Below are positions 1-6,880 of a stretch of DNA of 50,681 nt, piece after piece. The notes beneath the pieces were generated by a model. It was not told the origin of the DNA, did no database searches, and saw nothing but the letters and a program-made list of their open reading frames with translations. Both the position numbers and the translations under genes were made by a program. Source of the DNA: an uncultured Oscillospiraceae bacterium (GTDB lineage Bacteria > Bacillota > Clostridia > Oscillospirales > Oscillospiraceae); the NCBI GenBank assembly GCA_947631865.1, contig CANRNF010000012.1, positions 1-50,681 of the forward strand. The letters run 5' to 3'. The stretch's first letter is position 1, and each line of letters opens with the position of its first letter.

Positions 1-93
1 CGTCAGGCCATTTCTCCCCCATTCTACAGCTTCGGCTTTGAGTTGGCAAAACACGGCTGGCTGCCGTGTACCTTGCCGCAATCTTTATTGTAG
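1..93 (+). CDS. C-terminal end of an unknown protein (partial)
   Basis: The first reading frame is open from base 1 to a TAG at 91-93 and gives about 30 residues ending in LPCTLPQSLL. The stop codon overlaps the ribosome binding site of the next gene (TAGGAGG), as expected for tightly packed operon genes. No family is recognised from so short a tail, and another frame is also open here, so this could be chance. Confidence 0.35.
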   Translation, partial: RQAISPPFYSFGFELAKHGWLPCTLPQSLL

Positions 94-104
94 GAGGAAC
101 GCAA

Positions 105-1079
105 ATGACTATCCACCTGAACACCCGCCCGGATGACCGCAAGGATATGGTCAAGGCCATTTCCGAGCATACGGGACTGGACTCCACCTACATGGGGATG
201 CCCTCCTGCGCCTACCAGATTGGCGCAGTAACAGTCAACCGGGACGGGACAATAAACTACGACCCGGATGCTACCACCGAGAACTTGATCCCCATGCTCA
301 TCGAGCGCGGCTGGCTGGATGCTGGCGAGTACGATTTGGGTGCGACGGACAGCTCCGAGGCTGAGGCAGAAGCCGATTCTGAAACCGAGGCCGAGGGCGA
401 AACCGAAAGCCCCGAGCAAACTCCGGCACCGCCTACAGGGGTAACTTCCATGGCAGTCAACATCCCGCTGACGGACTGGACGATCCCCCAGCTGAAGAAT
501 CTGCTCCGGCTGGTCTGCAGCAAGCAGAACCTCATCCGGCGCATGACCGGGAACGACACACTGTACCTTTCCAAGCACTTCACCGAGGCCATATGCGCCA
601 AGTCCTATCAGGAAGCCATCTCCGATATCCAGGCAGATCTGAAAGCTGGCATGGATCGCGGAGAGGTCAGCGGCCTGAGCTTTGCCGATGACAATTTCAT
701 GATGGTGTTCCCTTACGATGAGCAGAACCCCACGAGATGGGAAGCCATTGGGGAGCTTATGAACGGCATGATGCGCATGGCGAAGGTGGCCACCCGAGTG
801 AGCCTGGATTCCAAAGAGACACCGGAGAACGAAAAGTTCTACGCACACGCTTGGCTGGTGCGGATGGGCTATGGTGGGCCGGATTACAAAGGGTTCCGGG
901 CTGCGCTGCTCAAGCACCTGAAGGGCTACGCAGCATTCAAAAGCGAAGCGGAGATGCAGGCACACAAGGACAAGTATGCCGCCATTCGCAGAGAGCGGAG
1001 GGAGCCGAGAGCCGATGCTACCGACGCCGATTCAGACGGACCTAGCGAGGCTGAACCGACTGTGGAGGTCGATTCATGA
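105..1079 (+). CDS. Virulence-related protein family (mobile-element protein of unknown role)
   Basis: 324 residues. ATG at 105 is chosen because AGGAGG lies at 92-97; an upstream in-frame ATG at 66 has no such site. The N-terminus (IHLNTRPDDRKDMVKAISE, then SAYQIG-like and TVNRDGTI stretches) matches a family commonly labelled virulence-related protein in Clostridia phages and conjugative elements. Despite the label no virulence function is established. A Glu/Ala/Pro-rich linker at roughly residues 78-110 separates a small N-terminal domain from a helical C-terminal domain; a second acidic tail ends the protein. It overlaps the next gene by ATGA, implying translational coupling. The product name comes from recalled family resemblance, not from a catalytic motif. 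Confidence 0.7.
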   Translation: MTIHLNTRPDDRKDMVKAISEHTGLDSTYMGMPSCAYQIGAVTVNRDGTINYDPDATTENLIPMLIERGWLDAGEYDLGATDSSEAEAEADSETEAEGETESPEQTPAPPTGVTSMAVNIPLTDWTIPQLKNLLRLVCSKQNLIRRMTGNDTLYLSKHFTEAICAKSYQEAISDIQADLKAGMDRGEVSGLSFADDNFMMVFPYDEQNPTRWEAIGELMNGMMRMAKVATRVSLDSKETPENEKFYAHAWLVRMGYGGPDYKGFRAALLKHLKGYAAFKSEAEMQAHKDKYAAIRRERREPRADATDADSDGPSEAEPTVEVDS

Positions 1080-1321
1080 ACATGATTCCTACCGAGCGAC
1101 TGGCGACCCTACGGGAGCAATACCCCAAGGGCTGCCGCGTGAAACTGATTCGCATGAACGATCCCCACAATCAGAAACTGAAACCCGGCGCCATGGGTAC
1201 GGTCAAATGTGTGGATGATACGGGCACGATCTTCGTTGCCTGGGACTGTGGCTCTGGCCTCGGTGTTGTGTACGGCGAGGATGTCTGCGTCAGAATAGAT
1301 AGCAAGGAGGGAAACCAATGA
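1076..1321 (+). CDS. DUF4314 domain protein
   Basis: 81 residues. ATG at 1076 overlaps the upstream stop (ATGA), and the end overlaps the next start in the same way, so three genes are coupled. The sequence has the DUF4314 pattern: a basic start (GCRVKLIRMNDP), a proline/glycine turn (KLKPGAMGTVKCVDDTG) and a beta-rich end with FVAWDCGSGLGVVYG. This resembles a small SH3-like barrel. DUF4314 proteins are frequent in Firmicutes mobile elements and have no known role. Nothing in the sequence suggests catalysis. Confidence 0.75.
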   Translation: MNMIPTERLATLREQYPKGCRVKLIRMNDPHNQKLKPGAMGTVKCVDDTGTIFVAWDCGSGLGVVYGEDVCVRIDSKEGNQ

Positions 1322-1836
1322 CCGCGCGCACGACACGAATTCTCCTGGATTTGAAAGCCCGACAGGATGCCGATGAACATATGGTCTGCCCCCGCTGCGG
1401 TGCGGACAACATGAAGCACCCACTGCACACCAACGCACTGAGCCGCATTGCAGATATCTACATTTGCGATTCTTGCGGTTCTGCTGAATCGATGCTGGAA
1501 CACATGAACCAGCAGACTTCACTGACCAGTTGGGATGTGCTCAAGGCCAAAGTCCCGCCTTCCGATTTCAAAGCAAGACCGGCAGACGAGGTGCTGGAAC
1601 TGGTGACCAAGACCCAGCTGGATGCCCTGACCCATATTTTCCGGCTATGCCGAGATGACCCTGCACAGGCTGAGGAGTACCGGCTGGAGGCATTTGAGAG
1701 CTGCCCCGGACTGACCGAGCTCTGGCCGGAGCCTTTCGCAGCCAAGTACCAAGCTGCAGACGGCAGCGTGGTGGTTCGGTTCACTACAAGCGCGGACGGG
1801 AACCCGGTCGTTGAAGCTGGCATCGCAGAGAAATGA
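1318..1836 (+). CDS. Zinc-ribbon hypothetical protein
   Basis: 172 residues, starting at an ATG that overlaps the previous stop. Near residue 23 there is CPRCGAD and near residue 51 CDSCGS, together a four-cysteine zinc ribbon. The remainder is helical with a beta-rich C-terminus (GSVVVRFTTSADGNPVVEAGI). No family was recognised beyond the ribbon. It is the last gene of a coupled plus-strand trio and is followed 15 bases later by a strong hairpin terminator. Confidence 0.65.
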   Translation: MTARTTRILLDLKARQDADEHMVCPRCGADNMKHPLHTNALSRIADIYICDSCGSAESMLEHMNQQTSLTSWDVLKAKVPPSDFKARPADEVLELVTKTQLDALTHIFRLCRDDPAQAEEYRLEAFESCPGLTELWPEPFAAKYQAADGSVVVRFTTSADGNPVVEAGIAEK

Positions 1837-1851
1837 TCCTCTATGCGATTT

Positions 1852-1890
1852 GAAAGCGTCAGGCGTGAAAGCCTGGCGCTTTCATTTTGC
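1852..1890 (+). terminator. Rho-independent terminator after the 5' operon
   Basis: Arms 1852-1864 and 1871-1883 form a 13-bp stem with one G-T pair and a 6-base loop, followed by ATTTTG. It starts inside GATTTGAAAGCGTCAGGCG, which reuses two motifs (GATTTGAAAGC and GTCAGGCG) seen at the edges of the repeats at 4.2-6.0 kb. Confidence 0.7.
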
Positions 1891-1987
1891 CGACACGTGC
1901 CCCACAGGGCGCGATCACCTTCGCATTGGGTAATCCCCCGGCCTTGATTCGAAAGCCCAACACGAGCCAAACGTGGGCGCGACACGG

Positions 1988-2023
1988 GCAAAGGGAAAGC
2001 CGCCTCCGATTAGGAAGCGGCTT
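1988..2023 (-). terminator. Terminator of the minus-strand amidoligase operon
   Basis: Read on the minus strand, arms at 2023-2013 and 2007-1997 pair over about 11 bp (AAGCCGC core, one mismatch) around a 5-base loop, then TTTCCCTTT. It lies about 40 bases past the stop of the last minus-strand gene and faces the plus-strand terminator, making a convergent termination zone at 1852-2023. Confidence 0.65.
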
Positions 2024-2060
2024 GTATGCGGTTCTTCGCCCGGTTTGCAGCCCTTCGGTC

Positions 2061-2711
2061 TTACTCCTCCTCTAGCTCGTCTATTTCAAAGTCCTCGAAA
2101 TCTTCGTCGTCAAATTCTTCATCCAGGAGCCCTTCAAAGGATGCCAAGAATTCATCCTTGCTGGGGAGGTTGTCCAGGTCAAATGTCTTCAGCAGGACCG
2201 CTCCTTCGTAAGACTTCGCCTTTTCCTTCTTGAGGAAATAGAATCGCTCATCTTCGATGCGTGGTAGCTGGCTGTTAAAGTGTGCACTGTGCGCTTCGAA
2301 GGTCCGGGTATCAAAGTCGATGACCCATACCCAGGCGCACTCCCATTCCAAGACGAATTCGAGGTCAAGGTCGAGTTCGATTCCCTCCGGGTGGTCTTGG
2401 ACAAGGCTGAGGATTTTTGCCCCGGTGCGTTGATCCAATTCCGGGTGCTGCTTGTAAAACTCCTGGGTGATTTCCACTTCAACCCAGGTGTCGGGCTCTG
2501 CGCCGAGCTGATTCCAAAGCTCTTTGACTTTCTCCTTGGTGATCGGCTTGGTGTTGCGGACAGCATTCTTGAATTTCTCTTCATCCATATGCTCTCGCAG
2601 GAATGTGAGAGCCTCGGCTCCTTGTACTTCCGGATTGCCGTCGAAGGCACCGTACTGGGCGATTTTATACTTGCCATCGATCTTCACTACTGTCAGGCTA
2701 TGTGTACCCAT
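2061..2711 (-). CDS. Hypothetical protein with strongly acidic C-terminus
   Basis: 216 residues, ATG at 2711 with an AGGGGG-type ribosome site just upstream. It begins MGTHSLTVVKIDGKYKIAQYGAFDGNP, where Gly-Thr-His and the following beta strands resemble the start of an N-terminal-nucleophile-like fold, although no catalytic residue can be assigned. The last 25 residues are almost all Glu/Asp with some Phe. It is the final gene of the minus-strand operon, 32 bases after the cyclotransferase gene. Function unknown. Confidence 0.6.
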   Translation of the reverse strand: MGTHSLTVVKIDGKYKIAQYGAFDGNPEVQGAEALTFLREHMDEEKFKNAVRNTKPITKEKVKELWNQLGAEPDTWVEVEITQEFYKQHPELDQRTGAKILSLVQDHPEGIELDLDLEFVLEWECAWVWVIDFDTRTFEAHSAHFNSQLPRIEDERFYFLKKEKAKSYEGAVLLKTFDLDNLPSKDEFLASFEGLLDEEFDDEDFEDFEIDELEEE

Positions 2712-2743
2712 TTTTGTATCCCCCTAGATGTGATTTTGATTCA

Positions 2744-3196
2744 TCAGCTGTGGTCGGAAGTGTTGCGCTCCCGGCTGTTCTTTAATGCGGATTCAAGAAC
2801 TGTGCTAATTTTGGGGCCGAGGCCCAGTTTTTCATAGGCCCTGCAGATGTCGTCGTAGTATTGCTTCGCAGGGGTCCCTTCTTTATAGCCGTTGTTCATG
2901 ACGTAGACCATCCCTTTGATTTCAGAGCTGTCGGCCATGTGGACTGTAGCTTCCTCCTTGCTGTAGTAGTACGGGAAGCCTTCGTAAAAGTCCAGCCTTC
3001 GCTCATCGGTATCGGAGATTTCCCAAACAGCCACCGGCACACCCTCGGCGCAGGTGTCATCGGGCTCCACTGTGGCATGGCGGTAAAACTCCAGCCGGTG
3101 ATTTGGGAGCGTGCCCATGCCGATCAGCTTGGCGTTGGGGCAGCGCATAGCCATTTGATTCTCTACCATGTTGGAACCGTATGCGATGTACTTCAT
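2744..3196 (-). CDS. Gamma-glutamylcyclotransferase-family (AIG2-like) protein
   Basis: 150 residues. The N-terminal YGSN (residues 6-9) is the substrate-binding loop of the gamma-glutamylcyclotransferase fold, and LDFYEGFPYYY at 69-78 carries the catalytic glutamate (E72) in its usual context. Such enzymes release 5-oxoproline from gamma-glutamyl amides; the acceptor here is unknown. The gene shares an operon with a glutamine-synthetase-fold amidoligase and a class II glutamine amidotransferase, so it may remove or remodel gamma-glutamyl groups made by that set (inference). Start chosen at the ATG with GGGGAA upstream (minus strand). Confidence 0.8.
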   Translation of the reverse strand: MKYIAYGSNMVENQMAMRCPNAKLIGMGTLPNHRLEFYRHATVEPDDTCAEGVPVAVWEISDTDERRLDFYEGFPYYYSKEEATVHMADSSEIKGMVYVMNNGYKEGTPAKQYYDDICRAYEKLGLGPKISTVLESALKNSRERNTSDHS

Positions 3197-3292
3197 TGCA
3201 TGTTCCCCTTTCGTGATTTAGGTTTCCGGCCAGCCGGTGTTACATCAATCACTCTGAAGGCGCAGAAAGTCAAGCGTCATATTCAGGACGAT

Positions 3293-3538
3293 TCAGACTT
3301 TTATTTCAGAGGTGCACGGCGCCGGAAATTCCAGCACGGCAATGTCCCGCTCAACGTCAGTAGTCCAGTTGCGCTCGACGAGAACGATCCTTGAGTACAT
3401 TTCGGCACTGGCTGGCTCGGCAAAGAGCCGGAAAGCATCCCAGGCATCCGATGGCACGGTGTGTTCTTGCTCCTCTGTCTGTGTGCCGTCAGCTTGATTC
3501 CGAAGTTCAAAACGGATGATGAAAGTGGTGTCAGGCAT
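3293..3538 (-). CDS. Small hypothetical protein
   Basis: 81 residues from MPDTTFIIRFELRNQADGTQ, preceded by GGAGGA, which decides this start over upstream ones. Mixed alpha/beta with a C-terminal WTTDVERDIAVLEFPAP strand region. No family recognised. It is part of the minus-strand amidoligase operon, between the cyclotransferase and another small unknown gene. Confidence 0.55.
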   Translation of the reverse strand: MPDTTFIIRFELRNQADGTQTEEQEHTVPSDAWDAFRLFAEPASAEMYSRIVLVERNWTTDVERDIAVLEFPAPCTSEIKV

Positions 3539-3560
3539 CGTTTGTCCTCCTTCTATGCAA

Positions 3561-3905
3561 TCAGTAAATGGTAATGTATTCGGGTGCTTTGGCAAGAGCA
3601 TCAAACTCTTCCCGTGCTTTTTCACCGATAGTCTTGAGGCTTTCCCCATCAGCGTTAACATCGGAAGCGATGTCTTGTCCGTCGCAATCGTACACATCAA
3701 ACATTACATCGCTTGTGGCAATGGCGCTTTCTATGAAGCCTCCCTCCACGCAGACAGCAACCTTGACCGGGAGATCGTGCTCCTGGATTTGAGAGCTAGG
3801 TGCGCCCGATGGCATAGGTTGCTTTTCGGCAACAAAGTTCGCAGCTTTTTCTTTTGAAAGAAACACATGGGCAGATCCATGTTCAACTACAGTATAGATT
3901 TTCAT
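3561..3905 (-). CDS. Small hypothetical protein
   Basis: 114 residues from MKIYTVVEHGSAHVFLSKE; AGGAGGG just upstream selects this ATG over the longer reading. The first strand plus HVFLSKEKAANFV looks like a small alpha/beta domain; the middle (VKVAVCVEGGFIESAIAT, then DVYDCDGQDI) is beta-rich. Function not recognised. Member of the minus-strand operon. Confidence 0.55.
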   Translation of the reverse strand: MKIYTVVEHGSAHVFLSKEKAANFVAEKQPMPSGAPSSQIQEHDLPVKVAVCVEGGFIESAIATSDVMFDVYDCDGQDIASDVNADGESLKTIGEKAREEFDALAKAPEYITIY

Positions 3906-3969
3906 TTGAACAACCCTCCTCTGTAATCCTACTGCAGCGTGAAGTAATGTCAAGGCGCAGCAACAATTC

Positions 3970-4164
3970 CTATATTTCGATATACGAAAGTCTTAAATAG
4001 GGAATTCCTGTGCCTCTGCTCCGCTTCAATCTGTAGAAATCCCGCCATGCATCGCGGACAGTCCACTTGTTCCGCGGGTAACTCATACTAAGACCATCAT
4101 CACACGAAAACATAAACCAGTCGGCACTTTTATAAAAGCGGATTGGATAGCGGTTGTTTTGCAT
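3970..4164 (-). CDS. Small basic hypothetical protein
   Basis: 64 residues (MQNNRYPIRFYKSADWFMFS...), with AAGGAGG ideally spaced before the ATG. Rich in Arg, Tyr and Trp; compact, without membrane segments. Downstream of repeat copy A in the minus-strand operon. Function unknown. Confidence 0.5.
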   Translation of the reverse strand: MQNNRYPIRFYKSADWFMFSCDDGLSMSYPRNKWTVRDAWRDFYRLKRSRGTGIPYLRLSYIEI

Positions 4165-4182
4165 TGTTAAACCTCCTTCTGT

Positions 4183-4275
4183 GCATTTGGAAGCTGTGGC
4201 TCCCGCGACGCTCCAAATTTAGGAGCGTTTCGGCCTGTGCCGGAGGCCATCATCGGGCGGGTTGATTCAGAAGCG
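4183..4275 (-). repeat. Intergenic structured repeat, copy A
   Basis: Plus-strand reading: a GATTTGGAAGC-like edge (here GCATTTGGAAGC), then CTCCCGCG, hairpin 1 (4208-4214 with 4222-4228, ACGCTCC/GGAGCGT), TTC, hairpin 2 (4232-4236 with 4244-4248, GGCCT/AGGCC), then GGGCGGG and GATTCAGAAGC. CCCGC on the left can pair with GCGGG on the right, enclosing both hairpins as a three-way junction. It lies between two minus-strand genes and would be in their mRNA. Confidence 0.7.
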
Positions 4276-4503
4276 TCAGCTGAAAATGGCAATGGTGATT
4301 ACCATGCGTTTGTTGAACTCTTCGGGGCTGATTTCACAATCCTCTTCACCGTAGCCTCCACCAAGGAAACACTGTACGGTGTTCCTCTCCGTCGTGTTGG
4401 CAACGCCAGTCATCGGTTTCTCCCGTAGTGCATCGCTCTCTTTGACCTCGACCGTGTGCGCCCCGAGCTTTTCGCAGGCAACGAGTAAATCGTAGCTGTT
4501 CAT
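4276..4503 (-). CDS. Small hypothetical protein
   Basis: 75 residues (MNSYDLLVACEKLGAHTVEV...), ATG at 4503 with AAGGAGG eight bases upstream. A Gly-rich stretch (CFLGGGYGEEDCEISPEEF) in the second half. Its stop codon lies at the edge of repeat copy A and its ribosome site follows copy B, so it is flanked by repeats on both sides. Function not recognised. Confidence 0.5.
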   Translation of the reverse strand: MNSYDLLVACEKLGAHTVEVKESDALREKPMTGVANTTERNTVQCFLGGGYGEEDCEISPEEFNKRMVITIAIFS

Positions 4504-4523
4504 ATTTGGGACCTCCTTATGTA

Positions 4524-4607
4524 GATTTAGAAGCTGTGTGGCTCCCGCGACGCTCCAATCCCGGAGCGTTTCGGCCTTTGCCGGAGGCCATCGTCAGGCG
4601 GGTTGAT
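4524..4607 (-). repeat. Intergenic structured repeat, copy B
   Basis: Nearly identical to copy D. Hairpin 1 pairs 4550-4556 with 4563-4569 (ACGCTCC/GGAGCGT), hairpin 2 pairs 4573-4577 with 4585-4589 (GGCCT/AGGCC). The closing stem is CCCGC with GCGGG. The stop codon of the amidotransferase gene falls in the right edge motif GATTCAGAAGC. Confidence 0.75.
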
Positions 4608-5222
4608 TCAGAAGCGTTTCGTGGAGGCTGGCCAGAAGTGCTTTCGTGGGTTGTAGCTGTTGTTGCTGAAAAGCAGACCCCGCTCGTTGATGAAATTCCC
4701 GATGGTGACTATGTACCCGCCGCCATCCATGATAGCCAATTTGGAACCTGCCAGGTATTGGATAAGGTTCAATGTGCTGGGGTCCCGAAGGTCGCTTCTT
4801 CTCCGGATGATGTCGGAGAGGTAGTCGGTGACGAAGAGGGCTGTATCGCTGTACTCTTTGTTGTTGGGGTCGGCAGTCCGGTGGATGATGCCGTTGTGTG
4901 CCACCCCGCACCGGCAGTCGGCAGTCAAAGCCTTCATTCGCGCTCGTTGATTTGAGAGCGGGAACGGATGTGTCATCTGTGGGTTGACCCCGGCCTGGGT
5001 GCTGATTCGGAAGTGGTACACCACCGGGTCCTCTGCGGTGAAGTGTTCCCGGCGCAAGGCGTTCAGCAAGCTGTTCACATCCATGAACCCTTTTCGGATG
5101 TGGACCTTGCCGCCGCGGGCGTACATATACCCTGCGCCGTCCGGGTTGTTCTCGAACATGATTCGGATGGTTTCAAACGTGGGCTGGCGGACCCCAGCCT
5201 TGGATGAACAAATGATGCACAT
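4608..5222 (-). CDS. Class II glutamine amidotransferase-like protein
   Basis: 204 residues. The protein starts MCIIC: Cys2 becomes the N-terminal nucleophile after removal of Met, as in Ntn-type glutaminases. Other family signatures are PDGAGYMYARGGKV (28-40), VYHFRIST with the substrate-binding Arg72, THPFP (84-88) and VAHNGII (108-113). The family hydrolyses glutamine to release ammonia for a partner synthetase. No synthetase domain is fused, so the partner may be the amidoligase of the same operon (inference). ATG at 5222 has AAGGAGG upstream. Confidence 0.8.
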   Translation of the reverse strand: MCIICSSKAGVRQPTFETIRIMFENNPDGAGYMYARGGKVHIRKGFMDVNSLLNALRREHFTAEDPVVYHFRISTQAGVNPQMTHPFPLSNQRARMKALTADCRCGVAHNGIIHRTADPNNKEYSDTALFVTDYLSDIIRRRSDLRDPSTLNLIQYLAGSKLAIMDGGGYIVTIGNFINERGLLFSNNSYNPRKHFWPASTKRF

Positions 5223-5254
5223 AGTTTTGACCTCCTTGATTTGAAAGCTGTGCG

Positions 5255-5464
5255 TTAGCGGCTCTGGACGATGGTCAGCTGGTACTCTGTCCCGTCGGGC
5301 AGGGTGATTACCAAGCCCTTGTTGTAGGTCATGACACCAGCCTCATCGAAAGTCTGTACCCGGATGTTCTCCCAGCAGACAGGGTCATCGCCTGTGGGTG
5401 TGCCGTCGATCAGTTCTCGCAGACCGTTCTGCAGGGTCTCTTCGGTGAATTCGTTCTCGTACAT
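5255..5464 (-). CDS. Small hypothetical protein
   Basis: 69 residues (MYENEFTEETLQNGLRELIDG...), with GGAGG nine bases before the ATG. Helical start, then a beta-rich end (GLVITLPDGTEYQLTIVQSR). Acidic. No family recognised. The spacer to the downstream amidotransferase gene contains GATTTGAAAGC, the edge motif of the operon repeats, but not the hairpins. Confidence 0.5.
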   Translation of the reverse strand: MYENEFTEETLQNGLRELIDGTPTGDDPVCWENIRVQTFDEAGVMTYNKGLVITLPDGTEYQLTIVQSR

Positions 5465-5485
5465 TTTTGCAAACCTCCATGTTTT

Positions 5486-5580
5486 GATTTGGAAGCTGTG
5501 TGGCTTCCCGTGACCGGGTGGTGTGCCCGGTTTCGGCTGGTAGCCAGCCAGCGCTCGTCAGGCGGGTCGATTTGGGAACG
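5486..5580 (-). repeat. Intergenic structured repeat, copy C (divergent stems)
   Basis: Same edges as the other copies (GATTTGGAAGCTGTGTGGC on the left; CGTCAGGCGGGTCGATTTGG on the right) but both hairpins are rewritten. Hairpin 1 is ACCGGG/CCCGGT around TGGTGTG, hairpin 2 is GGCTGG/CCAGCC around TAG, with the TTC linker kept. The closing stem is kept with one change (CCCGT with GCGGG, a G-T pair). Sequence differs and pairing persists, which is covariation. Confidence 0.75.
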
Positions 5581-5584
5581 CGGG

Positions 5585-5881
5585 TTACTTGTAGTCGTTC
5601 AAGAGGATGTCCAGGGCGAGCTTGGCCTCTTCGCAGGTCGGTTCTGTGTCCCAGCCCCGGTCGTAGTTCGCTACCGTGTTCCCGTCGATGGCCAGCCACA
5701 GTTTGGAAATGCGGCTCCCGTTGATTCCAAAGCCGGACCCGGCCTTATACAGTTTCACTTGGAAGGTGACGCGGACGGGGTGGCCACCCTCTTTCGGGAT
5801 GCCGATGACGCCTTCGTGCCACACGCTGTTGTAGCCTTTCGCGGCCCCGGTGAGTCCCTTAGTGATTTCCTGCTTTTTCAT
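5585..5881 (-). CDS. DUF7678-like small protein
   Basis: 98 residues from MKKQEITKGLTGAAKGYNSVW; GGAAAGGA upstream of ATG 5881 decides the start. The centre and end (GSGFGINGSRISKLWLAID, then VANYDRGWD and EEAKLALDILL) match a family found in Firmicutes mobile elements that I recall as DUF7678. No function is known. Between repeat copies C and D in the minus-strand operon. Confidence 0.6.
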   Translation of the reverse strand: MKKQEITKGLTGAAKGYNSVWHEGVIGIPKEGGHPVRVTFQVKLYKAGSGFGINGSRISKLWLAIDGNTVANYDRGWDTEPTCEEAKLALDILLNDYK

Positions 5882-5916
5882 GGTGTGTTCCTTTCCGGGC
5901 AGTTTTGCCCTGGTTG

Positions 5917-6010
5917 ATTTGAGAGCTGTGTGGCTCCCGCGACGCTCCAATCCCGGAGCGTTTCGGCCTTTGCCGGAGGCCATCGTCAGGCGGGTCGATT
6001 TGAAAGCTGT
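5917..6010 (-). repeat. Intergenic structured repeat, copy D
   Basis: Left edge GATTTGAGAGCTGTGTGGC, then CTCCCGCG, hairpin 1 ACGCTCC/GGAGCGT, TTC, hairpin 2 GGCCT/AGGCC, then GTCAGGCGGG and GATTTGAAAGC. Core identical to copy B, suggesting recent copying or gene conversion. It lies between the amidoligase stop and the ribosome site of the next gene. Confidence 0.75.
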
Positions 6011-6013
6011 GTG

Positions 6014-6880
6014 TCAGGAAGCCTGCCGCCAGGCAGCGTTGCCGGGCAGGGCTTTGGTCAGGTGTTCGCGGGCGGTCTTGAATTCGTCTCCGATGAACCC
6101 CAGCCGGAGGAGCCAGCACCGGAAGGTGTATTTGGGGTTGTCGGTGACCGGGCGGTTCGGGCTGGCAGACCCTGCGGTCAGAGCCTGGTAGGAAATGGCC
6201 AGGCACAGCTGGATGTAGGCTTTGACTTTCCCGGCGTGGAGTGTGCTGTTGAAGGCCCGGAATTCGATGGTCCCTTTCTGGAACACACTGTGCAGGTTGA
6301 GCAGGTGGTACCGGCTGGAGTCGTAGTGCTGTGCGGCGTGGGAACGCCAGTCCCAGTCGTCGTACCAAAGCTGTGCGAAAGCCTCCATGGTCTTGGGCTT
6401 TTTCTCGTTCAGCCGCCGCAGGAAATTCTGGTCCACCGGCTTGCACCAGTGGCTCCGGCGCGAGGGGGCAATCCCGAGAGCCATGGTCAGCAAGTCCTCT
6501 TTAGCGTTGACGATGTTGACCAGGTTGCGCAGGGTCTTGGGTGTGTGTTCGCCGAGGCCGACGTGGACGTGGATGCCGCAGGAAGTGTGTGCTTCGGCGC
6601 CGGCTGCTTTGAGTTTCCGGACCAGTTCCTGCACAGTCTCGATGTCCTCCCACCGGCACACCGGGCTGACCACCTCCGTCCGACGGCTGGAGGTGTCGCT
6701 GATGGAGGAGTCGGAGACCACTTTCCAGTAGCGACCGGTACCGTCTGGTATCTCTCGTGTGTCATAGGCGCCGCCGGTGTACCGGACTCGGGTTCCAAAG
6801 TGTGCCGCGATAACTTCCGCGGCGTCGACCCGGGTGATGTGTCGCATTTCGAGTTCGATGCCAAAAGTCTGGTTTTTCAT
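6014..6880 (-). CDS. Amidoligase_2 family enzyme (glutamine-synthetase fold)
   Basis: 288 residues from ATG 6880, preceded by GAAAGGAAG. Landmarks of the amidoligase_2 family: FGIELEM (6-12, two metal-binding Glu), WKVVSDSSI (52-60), TEVVSP (68-73), CGIHVHVG (101-108, His in the metal site) and GTIEFRAFNSTLH (203-215, Glu and Arg). The fold uses ATP to join a carboxylate with an amine. Substrates are unknown; peptides, cell-wall components or small metabolites have been proposed for relatives. First gene of the minus-strand operon, after a long GC-rich leader. A longer upstream reading through the leader is rejected for its low-complexity composition. Confidence 0.85.
   Translation of the reverse strand: MKNQTFGIELEMRHITRVDAAEVIAAHFGTRVRYTGGAYDTREIPDGTGRYWKVVSDSSISDTSSRRTEVVSPVCRWEDIETVQELVRKLKAAGAEAHTSCGIHVHVGLGEHTPKTLRNLVNIVNAKEDLLTMALGIAPSRRSHWCKPVDQNFLRRLNEKKPKTMEAFAQLWYDDWDWRSHAAQHYDSSRYHLLNLHSVFQKGTIEFRAFNSTLHAGKVKAYIQLCLAISYQALTAGSASPNRPVTDNPKYTFRCWLLRLGFIGDEFKTAREHLTKALPGNAAWRQAS

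Noticed and set aside
1884..1990. Possible tRNA-like or structured RNA between the convergent terminators
   Set aside because: A TTCGAAA stretch occurs but no cloverleaf arms could be matched.
4183..6010. CRISPR array
   Set aside because: Repeats are separated by whole genes and contain inner hairpins; there are no regular spacers or cas genes.
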